64,000 nucleotides of DNA from Amycolatopsis lurida (lineage in GTDB: Bacteria; Actinomycetota; Actinomycetes; Mycobacteriales; Pseudonocardiaceae): the NCBI RefSeq assembly GCF_900105055.1, contig NZ_FNTA01000004.1:7099501-7163500 (forward strand), given 5' to 3'. Shown here piece after piece: positions 50,718 to 58,550 of this stretch. Made by a program: the position numbers and the translations under genes. The stretch's first letter is position 1; each line of letters starts with the position of its first letter. The notes below the pieces were generated by a model. It made no database searches, was not told the DNA's origin, and was given only the letters and a program-made list of their open reading frames with translations.

Positions 50718-51140
50718 TCAGGTCCGTGGACGGCACACTGTGAGGCAGCCGACGGAGACGGCGTCGAATTCGGACGGCTTCGATCGACCGGCTGGGGGTG
50801 TGATCGGATTGGTCTCGGGTGAGCGTCGAAGGGCGAGGCTGGTCGTGATCGCCATCGCGGCGACGCCGCCCAGCACCGCGGTGGTGTAGGCGCTGTCGTC
50901 CGGGGAGAGGCGGCCGGTGCCGGTGCCGGCGGCTAGGGCCAAGCCGCTGATCGCGCTGCCCAGGGAGTACCCGACGCTGCGGACCACTTAGTTGAAGCTC
51001 ACGGCGCTCGACGTCTCGTTCTCGGCGGTGACGGTCAGGATGACGCCGGGCATGGCGCCGAGAAGCTGCCGACGCCGAAGCCCAGCACGCCCATGGCCGC
51101 GAGCAGGTCGGCCAGCTTGGTCCCGGGCGTGGCAACCGTA
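50718..51140 (-). pseudogene. C-terminal remnant of MFS transporter
   Basis: Three pieces of one MFS protein: LADLLAAMGVLGFGVGSFSA, then a one-base shift to MPGVILTVTAENETSSAVSFN, then an in-frame TAA where a Gln codon is expected, then VVRSVGYSLGSAISGLALAAG and one further membrane segment. The TM1-TM10 part is absent. Decayed by frameshift, nonsense mutation and truncation. Confidence 0.75.
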
Positions 51141-51250
51141 GGACCTCCTTGTCGGCTTGCTCGGTGCCGCCTCGAGAACCCGGTTTCGCGCGTCATGGCG
51201 TGCCTGGCGTGCAGGTGCCCACTTGCTGTGCACGCAAGGAGTAGCACATG

Positions 51251-51542
51251 TCACGGCACCGCTTTCCCCGCTCTGCCAACGGGAACCCAGTCCGCACCGC
51301 GTCCACCGCCCCACTACGGGTGCGGCGGAGCCGTACCACCACAAAGGCGAGCAGCCCGAGGGCGGCAAGCGCGAAGACGGTATTGCCGATGAGGTCCAGA
51401 GTCGCCGGCGCTGGGAAACTCGGCGGCTGAGGGAAGCTGTGCCAGGCGTAGGTGCGTGATGCTGCAACGCCTTACTGATCGCCAGGGCAAGCGCGGCGAG
51501 CACCGCGGCCGGAAGCCCTGGCCACAGGAAGGGATTTGTCAC
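51251..51542 (-). pseudogene. Small two-TM membrane protein, frameshifted
   Basis: From GTG 51542: TNPFLWPGLPAAVLAALALA then ISKALQHHA; the next frame continues TYAWHSFPQPPSFPAPATLD, LIGNTVFALAALGLLAFVVV and RLRRTRSG to the stop at 51251. The length of 292 nt is 3n+1, so one base was inserted near 51450. No family recognised. Confidence 0.5.
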
Positions 51543-51691
51543 GGCAGCGACTCTCTCCGCCTGCGGTGGGCAGGCCACAGATCGTTCGGCGGCGCCCTCC
51601 ACACCACCGTGTGTGGCCGCTGCTACGGGAAGCTCGACGAAGCGAGCGGGATTGCGGTCGATCGAACCACACCGCACTGCCGCGTTGAGCG

Positions 51692-51996
51692 CCGATCGAC
51701 CTCGGCCAGCTCGACCTCGCCGACCCCAAGGTCTACGACATGCTGTGCGCGGCGGACGCGATCGGCGTGTTCCAAGTGGAGTCCCGTGCGCAGCTGGCGA
51801 CGCTGCCGCGGTTACGGCCGCGGAAGTTCTATGACCTCGTCGTCGAGGTCGCGTTGATCCGGCCCGGCCCGATCCAGGGCGGCTCCGTTCACCCCTACAT
51901 CGCGCGCCGCCGCGGCGAAGAAACCTGGAAACACGAACATCCCCTGCTGGCCCGGAGTCTCGATAGGACACTCGGGGTGCCGTTGTTTCAGGACCA
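51692..51996 (+). pseudogene. dnaE2: Internal fragment of error-prone DNA polymerase DnaE2 (ImuC)
   Basis: An open stretch of about 100 codons reads PIDLGQLDLADPKVYDMLCA, AIGVFQVESRAQLATLPRLR, FYDLVVEVALIRPGPIQGGS, HPYIARRRGEETWKHEHPLL, LDRTLGVPLFQDQ. This is unmistakably the palm-region segment of DnaE2-type alpha subunits (VFQVESRAQ, ALIRPGPIQGG). Sequence before and after is unrelated, so it is an isolated internal fragment. Confidence 0.85.
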
Positions 51997-51998
51997 GG

Positions 51999-52271
51999 TC
52001 ATTGACCGGACTTACGATCAGGAGCGCTTAAGACCGCTGGGGCGGGTGGCATTGCCTCCGTTGTTCTCGGACCACCAGGGGTGGTAACCGCAGAATAGAG
52101 AAATACCACCGTCGCTGGTCCCGTCATGTGTCCGAACTTGGTTATCCCCACGGCCGCTTGACCGACGCCTTTCTTCCTCAGGGCAGCAGCAGCGCCGTGA
52201 GGCAGGCCGATGAAGTCGTGGTCAGGGTCCGGACGCGCGTTGCCATCGTGAATGACCAGCCGAACCGTCAT
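51999..52271 (-). CDS. Short hypothetical protein after scoB, probably a truncated gene
   Basis: 90 residues from ATG 52271, preceded by GCAGGAG at good spacing and lying 32 bp after the scoB stop. Starts MTVRLVIHDGNARPDPDHDF, then GLPHGAAAALRKKGVGQAAV and TGPATVVFLYS. It abuts the dnaE2 fragment, so its original 3' end may be lost. Not recognised. Confidence 0.45.
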   Translation of the reverse strand: MTVRLVIHDGNARPDPDHDFIGLPHGAAAALRKKGVGQAAVGITKFGHMTGPATVVFLYSAVTTPGGPRTTEAMPPAPAVLSAPDRKSGQ

Positions 52272-52303
52272 GGAATCTCCTGCGAAGATCTTGAGGCCAC
52301 CAC

Positions 52304-52951
52304 TCACATGGACGCGTGGACTGAGACGGTGACGTGGGCTCCGGTCGCGTCCCGGACGTCGGCGGCGGTGACCCCCGGTGCGGTTTCGACCAGCCGGAGG
52401 CCGTCGGGGGTGATGTCGAGGACGGCGAGATCGGTGATGACGCGGTCGACACACCGGCGGCCGGTGAGCGGCAGGGTGCAGTCGCCGACGATCTTGGGGC
52501 TTCCGTCGCGGGCGGTGTGTTCGGTGAGGGCGAGGACGCGGCGAGCGCCGTGGACGAGGTCCATCGCCCCGCCCATGCCTTTGATCATCTTGCCGGGGAT
52601 CGTCCAGTTGGCGATGTCGCCGCGGGCGGAAACCTGCATGGCGCCGAGGATCGCGATGTCGATGTGGCCGCCGCGGATCATGCCGAACGACTGGGCGGAG
52701 TCGAAGAAACTCGCCCCGGCGAGGATGGTGACCGTTTCCTTGCCGGCGTTGATCAAGTCTGGATCCACCTGGTCTTCGGTGGGGTAGGGGCCCGTGCCGA
52801 GGATGCCGTTCTCGGAGTGCAACACGACGTGGACGCCGTCGGGGAGGTGGTTGGGCACGAGGGTCGGCAGGCCGATGCCGAGGTTGACGTAGCTGCCGTC
52901 GGTGAGTTCGGCGGCGGCGCGGGCGGCCATCTGGTCGCGGGTCCACGGCAT
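52304..52951 (-). CDS. scoB: 3-oxoacid CoA-transferase subunit B
   Basis: 215 residues. The glutamate that forms the acyl-CoA thioester is Glu47 in LHSENGILGTGP; LGIGLPTLVPNHL and GGHIDIAILGAMQV are family segments. With subunit A it moves CoA between succinyl-CoA and acetoacetate or 3-oxoadipate. Start overlaps the scoA stop by one base. No pca genes are near, so acetoacetate is the more likely substrate given the neighbouring esterase and dehydrogenase. Confidence 0.92.
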   Translation of the reverse strand: MPWTRDQMAARAAAELTDGSYVNLGIGLPTLVPNHLPDGVHVVLHSENGILGTGPYPTEDQVDPDLINAGKETVTILAGASFFDSAQSFGMIRGGHIDIAILGAMQVSARGDIANWTIPGKMIKGMGGAMDLVHGARRVLALTEHTARDGSPKIVGDCTLPLTGRRCVDRVITDLAVLDITPDGLRLVETAPGVTAADVRDATGAHVTVSVHASM

Positions 52952-53718
52952 CAGCGCGTCGTCCTTTCGAGGATGGTGCGGCGTTCGATGGGTTTGTCGG
53001 CGGCTTGGTCGGCGGTGAGTTCGACGACGCGCTGGACGTAGACACCCGGCACGTGGATCCGGTCGGGATCCAGTTCACCGGGTTCGACGAGCTGTTCGAC
53101 CTCGGCGACGGTGACGCGTCCGGCGGTCGCGGCCAGTGCGTTGAAGTTGGCGGCGGAGCGGCGGAGGACAAGGTTTCCGTGCCGGTCGCCGAATGCGGCG
53201 TGTACCAGGGCGAAGTCGCAGGTGATGGCCTGTTCCAGGACGTAGTCACGGCCTTGGAACTCGCGGGTCTCGCGGGCCGGTGACGCCACGGCGACGGATC
53301 CGTCGGCGCGGTAGCGCCACGGCAGGCCGCCGTCGGCGATCTGGGTGCCTACACCGGCGGGGGTGTAGAAGGCGGGGATGCCCGCTCCGCCGGCGCGCAG
53401 CCGTTCGGCGAGAGTGCCCTGCGGGATGAGCTCGACTTCGAGTTCACCGGCGAGGTACTGGCGGGCGAACTCCTTGTTCTCCCCCACGTAGGAGGCGACG
53501 ACGCGCGCGACGCGGCCCGCTTCGAGCAGGATTCCCAGGCCGCGGCCGTCGGTGCCGCAGTTGTTCGACACGAGCCTCAGCCCGGACACACCGGTGTCGT
53601 GGACGGCGCGGATCAAGGTCTGGGGAACGCCGCAGAGCCCGAAGCCGCCGACGGCGATCGAGGCTCCGTCGGGAAGGTCGGCTACGGCCTGGGCGGCGGT
53701 GGCGACGAGCTTGTTCAT
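52951..53718 (-). CDS. scoA: 3-oxoacid CoA-transferase subunit A
   Basis: 255 residues. GASIAVGGFGLCGVPQTLI is the CoA-transferase signature of subunit A; SNNCGTDGRGLGILLE and GVGTQIADGGLPWRYRADGS follow. Partner of scoB downstream. 93 bp after the secreted esterase gene on the same strand, possibly one transcript. Confidence 0.92.
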   Translation of the reverse strand: MNKLVATAAQAVADLPDGASIAVGGFGLCGVPQTLIRAVHDTGVSGLRLVSNNCGTDGRGLGILLEAGRVARVVASYVGENKEFARQYLAGELEVELIPQGTLAERLRAGGAGIPAFYTPAGVGTQIADGGLPWRYRADGSVAVASPARETREFQGRDYVLEQAITCDFALVHAAFGDRHGNLVLRRSAANFNALAATAGRVTVAEVEQLVEPGELDPDRIHVPGVYVQRVVELTADQAADKPIERRTILERTTR

Positions 53719-53811
53719 GGAGAAACCGCTCCTGATGAGGTCATGGTGCTTCCCGGCCGGGGCGGGCGGACACTGTCGGGCCCCGGCCGGGACGGGTGGT
53801 CGGTGAGGTGG

Positions 53812-54837
53812 CTACGGGCAGGTGCGGTCGATGACGTAGTGGTTCGTGCCGGTTTGCCGCAGTTTCGTCGAGACGTAAAGGGAGTTGAGGCCGAGATTCT
53901 GGTTGGAGCCGTTGGCCAGTGCGTAGCCGTAGCTGTTGTGCGCCCGGCCGGCGACCACGTGGCCGTGATTCGAGGACGAGAAGCACTGACCGGACGGCGT
54001 GCTGGTGGGCGGCGCCGTGGTGCTGGTCGGTGTCCCGGTGGTGGGGGTGGGCGTGCCGGTCGGCGGGTTCTCGTGCGCGAGGATGAACGCGCGCATCGCG
54101 GCGAGCGCGGTGGCGTCCTTGATGATGGTGAAATGCGTCGGTGCCATGGGCCCGGAGAGCAGGTAGTTGTCGTCGGCGCCCGCGAGTTTGGCCGTGTCGT
54201 AAGGAGCCGCGTTGATGTCGTTGACCGACCGGACGGTCATGTAGGCGACCTGAGGGTGGCCGGGCACTTCGGTGCCGGAATTGAGTTCACGCAGGAACGG
54301 GGAATTCGCGGAGCCGAACTGCTGACAGGACACATAGAACTGGCAGCCGTTGTTCGTGGTGCCGTGCTGCGGACCGGCGTAACCGATGTACTGCGACACC
54401 TTGTCCGCGCCGCCGAGGTTCTTGATGTAGTAGCGGGCCGCCAAGGTCGAGGCCGACCAGGTCGCGAGCACGACCTTCGACGCCCCGGTCTGCGCGCGCA
54501 CCTGATCGACCTTCGTGCCCAGTTCCTGGGCGGCCTTGGCAAGGTCCTGGGTCATGTTGCTGCTGTCGGTCCAGGTGAACAGCCGGTTCGCCGCCCACCC
54601 GTTGGACTGCAGATTCGCTTTCATCGGGTCCATATTGGACGGTGTGCCGGTCATGCCGGGCACCATGATCACCGGGTCGTGCGCGGCCGCGGTCGTGGCG
54701 GCCGTGGCCGCCCCCGAGGTCAGGGCCACTGCGGCGGCGGCCACCGCGGCCACCGCCGCGGAAGCGGCCGCCAGCAGCCGAGTCCGCCGACCGTGCCGGG
54801 GGCCTGAGGTGGGGGACGGCTGGGAATTCGCAGGCAT
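53812..54837 (-). CDS. Secreted lipase/esterase with PHB-depolymerase-like C-terminal domain
   Basis: 341 residues from ATG 54837 (GGAGG 6 bp upstream; ATG 54849 is an alternative). Twin-Arg-like signal (GRRTRLLAAASAAVAAVA). Lipase core: VIMVPGMTGTPSNMDPM, then VVLATWSASTLAARYYIKNLGG and GYAGPQHGT. The nucleophile elbow is T-W-S-A-S in place of GxSxG. A Thr/Pro linker leads to CFSSSNHGHVVAGRAHNSYG, YALANGSNQNLGLNSLYVST, the binding domain of secreted depolymerases. Likely polyester or triacylglycerol hydrolysis, feeding scoAB. Confidence 0.82.
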   Translation of the reverse strand: MPANSQPSPTSGPRHGRRTRLLAAASAAVAAVAAAAVALTSGAATAATTAAAHDPVIMVPGMTGTPSNMDPMKANLQSNGWAANRLFTWTDSSNMTQDLAKAAQELGTKVDQVRAQTGASKVVLATWSASTLAARYYIKNLGGADKVSQYIGYAGPQHGTTNNGCQFYVSCQQFGSANSPFLRELNSGTEVPGHPQVAYMTVRSVNDINAAPYDTAKLAGADDNYLLSGPMAPTHFTIIKDATALAAMRAFILAHENPPTGTPTPTTGTPTSTTAPPTSTPSGQCFSSSNHGHVVAGRAHNSYGYALANGSNQNLGLNSLYVSTKLRQTGTNHYVIDRTCP

Positions 54838-55386
54838 CGTTGCCTCCATGGGTTACCACACTTCGCGAAACCGAATAAGACTCGCGCCCTCGGTGCGCGA
54901 GGGTGATGTATTCCGAGGTGGCAACACCGTAGGTACGCGGCTTCCGGAAGCGGTATGTGCACGCGTCACACTCTTACGCGGCCACGGATGTGTTACCCGG
55001 CGCCTCGCCTAGCCGGGGCTGACGACCAGCCGTACTGGAAGGAGTCTTGGCAGTCGCGTGCTTAGGCTGGACGGCTCGATGTGGCTCGAGTGGGCGTGGT
55101 CTCTCCGCGAGGGACCGAAGCAACGGGACCTCCTTGAGAACTAGCAGCCCACCGAGGAGTGACAAAAGCACACTGTCAGCGGCTCAGAAGTGTGCTGTTT
55201 GCCCATTTGGGTGGTGGGTTGGACCAAATACCGTGTAGCGAACCGCAGGGTTCACTCATGGTCGAGGCATTGCGGCCAAGTTCCGGGCCACGCAGGGTGA
55301 CCTCTTTGTTTCGTGACGCTCCTTTGCCAGGGCTACCCGCACCTTGTAGCCAGTCAGCTATGCCCCATTCTGAAAGAAGTTGTTCG
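54838..55386. other. Intergenic region with inverted repeat
   Basis: 550 bp without a convincing gene. AGCACACT (55167-55174) and AGTGTGCT (55189-55196) form an 8-bp stem followed by GTTT, a possible operator or weak terminator. The divergent promoters of the esterase and dehydrogenase genes must lie here. Confidence 0.4.
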
Positions 55387-56298
55387 GTGACCTGTTTCGG
55401 CATTATCGGCGGCGGTCTCATGGGCCACGGCATCGCCGTCGCACTGGCTCAGGCCGGCCACCAGGTCGGTGTCTTCGACATTGACCCTGCCGTCCTGACG
55501 AGTCTCAGTGACCGCGTAGGCCAAGCGCTGACGCGTATCGGGGTTCCTCCTGAGCATGCCTGCGAGGTGCGTGATCTCATCGTTCCGATCGGTTCGCTGC
55601 CGGACCTCGCGCGGCGGTCGGAGATCGTCGTGGAGGCGGTGTCGGAGCGCTTGGCGGTGAAGCACGACGTGCTGGCCGCCCTCGAGTCCGACATCGCACC
55701 GGATACGCCGATCTGGACGAACACGTCGGTGCTCTCGATCAGCAAGGTCGCCCACGCCATGGCGCACCCGCAGCGCCTGGTGGGAGTGCACTGGTGGAAC
55801 CCGCCCTACCTGATTCCCCTGGTGGAGATCGCGCCAGGCGCGGCCTCCGACGCGAATGTCGTCAAGCACGCCTACGACCTCATCACGTCGCTGGGCAAGA
55901 CCACGGTCCTGCTTCACCGTGACGTACCGGGGTTCATCGGGAACCGCCTGCAGTTCGCACTGGTGAGAGAGGCCCTCTACCTGCTCGACGAGGGTGTCTG
56001 CGAGCCGGAGACGATCGACACGGTGGTTCGCGCCAGTCTCGGGCTGCGCTGGGCGACCGTGGGCCCGATGGAGAACGCCGACTACATCGGACTGGACCTC
56101 ACCCGCGCGATCCTGTCCAACCTGGCGCACGACCTGTCCACCCAGACGAATTCGTTCCCCACCCTCGACCAGCTCCTGGAGCAGGCCCGCACCGGCCGGC
56201 CCACGGGGAGCGGGTTGCTCGCGTGGCCGGATGGACGCGGCGACGAGGTGGCCGCGCGGCTGGAAGCCGGGATCCGCCGAGGCCTGTCCGCGAACTGA
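55387..56298 (+). CDS. 3-hydroxyacyl-CoA dehydrogenase family protein
   Basis: 303 residues. NAD-binding FGIIGGGLMGHGIAVALAQAGH; IVVEAVSERLAVKHDVLAAL; WTNTSVLSISKVA (Ser-type active site), VGVHWWNPPYLIPLVEI in place of GMHFFNP, and VPGFIGNRLQFALVREALYL. The HWWNP form is typical of L-carnitine / 3-hydroxybutyrate-like dehydrogenases rather than classical beta-oxidation. GTG 55387 is used; ATG 55360 would add nine residues. Its role probably links to scoAB. Confidence 0.88.
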   Translation: MTCFGIIGGGLMGHGIAVALAQAGHQVGVFDIDPAVLTSLSDRVGQALTRIGVPPEHACEVRDLIVPIGSLPDLARRSEIVVEAVSERLAVKHDVLAALESDIAPDTPIWTNTSVLSISKVAHAMAHPQRLVGVHWWNPPYLIPLVEIAPGAASDANVVKHAYDLITSLGKTTVLLHRDVPGFIGNRLQFALVREALYLLDEGVCEPETIDTVVRASLGLRWATVGPMENADYIGLDLTRAILSNLAHDLSTQTNSFPTLDQLLEQARTGRPTGSGLLAWPDGRGDEVAARLEAGIRRGLSAN

Positions 56299-56364
56299 CT
56301 CGCCACCTCGAACACCAAAGGTCACACTGTTTACAAGGCGTGCCGTTGCTCATCAGGAGGGTCG

Positions 56365-58290
56365 ATGCGGGCGGAAGGTGAATCCCTGCTCCAGCTGTTG
56401 CAGCAGGACGCGGACATCAGTGCCTTCGACACCGCCGTGACGCGGGCGCGGGCGGCGAACATGCCTCCCGGCGAACTCGCCGAGGTCGAGCGGGAACGCG
56501 CGATCGCGTTGCAGCTGCGCGAGACCCTCATCCGGCACCGCCGCAACGAAGCCGAACTGCAATTGCTCAACGACACGGCCAACGATCTCGCGTCGATCCG
56601 CGATCTCGATTCGATCCTGCAGGCCATCGCCGACCGGGCCCGAAGGCTGCTGGAATGCGATCTGGCCTACATCAGCCTCAGTGACAGCGATCGCGGCGAC
56701 TGTTTCATCAAGGCCGCGTCCGGGAACGTCTCCGGGTTGCTGGTCGGGTTGCGCCTGGCGCCCGGCTGCGGACTCGGCGGCATGGTCGCCCGCACGGGCG
56801 AGCCCTACAGTGTGGCGTCCTACCGGCAGGACAGCGCGCTCACGCATACCGAGCCCGTCGACCGGACGGTCGCCGCCGAGGGAATCGAATCACTTCTCGG
56901 TGTCCCGGTGAAGCTCAAGCAAGAAGTGATCGGTGTCCTGCTGGCGGCGCACCGTGCGGTACGGACGTTCAGCAGCCGCGACATCAACGCGCTCAGCATG
57001 CTCGCCAACCACGCCGCCGTCGCGATCCAGAACTCCCGGCTGCTGACCGCCGCCCAATCCGCGGTCGAGGATCTGCGTGTCGCCAATTCGACCATCGGTT
57101 CCCACGTCGACGACCTGGAACGCACCGCCGAGGTGCACGAGCGCCTCACCAAACTGGTCATCCAGGGCAAGGGTGTCGACGAGGTCGTCCAAGCGACGGC
57201 CGCCGCGGTTCCCGGTGAGGTCGTGGTCGTGGACGAACACGGTGTCGCGATCGCCACCTCGGGCGAAGGCGGTGACGCGCCGCTGATGGAGCTGGCCGAA
57301 ATCGGCGTCGAGGCCCGCAGGTCTGGTCATACCCTCGTGCGGGACCACCTGTGCATCGTGCCGATGATCACCGAGTCCGAGCCCTTGGGCACCATCGTCC
57401 ACATCGGACCGTCGACGATCAGCGACACCGACCGGCGCATCCTGGAGCGGGCCGCGCTGGTCGCCGCCCTGGTCCTGGTCACCCGGCGGCGGATGACCGA
57501 AGCCGAGGCGCGGGTGCGCGGCGAACTGCTCGGGGAGCTACTCACCCAGCAGACCCAGGACTACGATCTGCTGCGGCGCCGTGCGGCGATCCTCGGTGTC
57601 GATCTCGACACCTGTCACGTCATCGTCGTCGCTCACCTGGAGGGCGCCGCGCGCGAGCGGATCTATCCCGCCATCGCCGCGCTGGCCCGCCGCTTCCGGG
57701 GCTTGGCCACCCACCATCAGGACGCGGTCGTGCTGCTGGCGCCTGGCGATGAACCGCATGCGGTCGCCGGCGCCGCTTCCCGCGAGCTGGCGCGCGCCTC
57801 CCGCCACCGGGTCACCGCGGGCGTGGCCCGTGTGCCGCACCCCACCTCGATCATCGCCGCCCATGACGAAGCCACCCGATGTATGCGTGCCCTGCTGACC
57901 CTCGGCCGCCACGGTGACACAGCCGCTGCCGCCGACCTCGGTTTCGTCGGCACCCTGTTCAACGGCCGCCCCGACTTGGATGGCTTCATCAACGCCACGA
58001 TAGGTCCGATCCTGGACTACGACCGGGCCAACCGGACCGAACTCCTGCACACCCTCGAAGTCTTCTGCGCCACCAACCACAACGCCCGCACCACCGCGCA
58101 GACACTCCATCTGCACCACAACACGGTGTCCCAGCGCCTCAGCCGGATCAGCCACCTTCTCGGCGAGACCTGGCGCCACGCCGATCAACTCCTTGAGATC
58201 CAAGTCGCCTTGCGCCTGCTCAAAGTCACCGACGCCGCGAACACCACGACCACCCCACCAACACGCACCGGATCGGTGGACGAGGCATGA
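56365..58290 (+). CDS. GAF-domain PucR/CdaR-type regulator
   Basis: 641 residues. A short helical N-terminus, a GAF domain (about 70-235: ILQAIADRARRLLECDLAYI, GIESLLGVPVKLKQEVIGVL), a central domain with ILERAALVAALVLVTRRR, and the PucR C-terminal HTH (NHNARTTAQTLHLHHNTVSQ followed by RLSRISHLLGE). Activates catabolic genes on binding an aromatic or organic ligand in related systems. It sits between the dehydrogenase and the tannase-family gene and may control both. A 12-bp terminator follows directly. Confidence 0.9.
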   Translation: MRAEGESLLQLLQQDADISAFDTAVTRARAANMPPGELAEVERERAIALQLRETLIRHRRNEAELQLLNDTANDLASIRDLDSILQAIADRARRLLECDLAYISLSDSDRGDCFIKAASGNVSGLLVGLRLAPGCGLGGMVARTGEPYSVASYRQDSALTHTEPVDRTVAAEGIESLLGVPVKLKQEVIGVLLAAHRAVRTFSSRDINALSMLANHAAVAIQNSRLLTAAQSAVEDLRVANSTIGSHVDDLERTAEVHERLTKLVIQGKGVDEVVQATAAAVPGEVVVVDEHGVAIATSGEGGDAPLMELAEIGVEARRSGHTLVRDHLCIVPMITESEPLGTIVHIGPSTISDTDRRILERAALVAALVLVTRRRMTEAEARVRGELLGELLTQQTQDYDLLRRRAAILGVDLDTCHVIVVAHLEGAARERIYPAIAALARRFRGLATHHQDAVVLLAPGDEPHAVAGAASRELARASRHRVTAGVARVPHPTSIIAAHDEATRCMRALLTLGRHGDTAAAADLGFVGTLFNGRPDLDGFINATIGPILDYDRANRTELLHTLEVFCATNHNARTTAQTLHLHHNTVSQRLSRISHLLGETWRHADQLLEIQVALRLLKVTDAANTTTTPPTRTGSVDEA

Positions 58291-58297
58291 TGTAGAA

Positions 58298-58330
58298 CCC
58301 CTTTCGCGAACTCCCACGTCGCGAAAGGGG
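58298..58330 (+). terminator. Terminator after GAF-PucR gene
   Basis: CCCCTTTCGCGA (58298-58309) and TCGCGAAAGGGG (58319-58330) form a perfect 12-bp stem with a 9-nt loop, followed by CTTCATTT. Confidence 0.82.
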
Positions 58331-58432
58331 CTTCATTTCACCTGCAGTTCCCGGTTTGACTTCCCCTGTCGCTCCGCACTCACGATGGCGGCAATGGGCA
58401 CTCAGGTGTGGCAGTCGGTCAGTAACACACCA

Positions 58433-58447
58433 CGGGTGTCACACCCG
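58433..58447. promoter_or_regulatory. Small palindrome before tannase-family gene
   Basis: CGGGTGT-C-ACACCCG is a perfect 7-bp-arm inverted repeat about 105 bp before the start. A possible operator for the GAF-PucR protein; a weak inference. Confidence 0.4.
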
Positions 58448-58550
58448 AACAGGCGATGACCGGATCCAGTGTGCCGTCCGCACATCGCGGTGAGCAGAGG
58501 TTGCTGCCTAACCTGATGCCCGCGCCGAGGTACGAATGATGGAGGTCATC

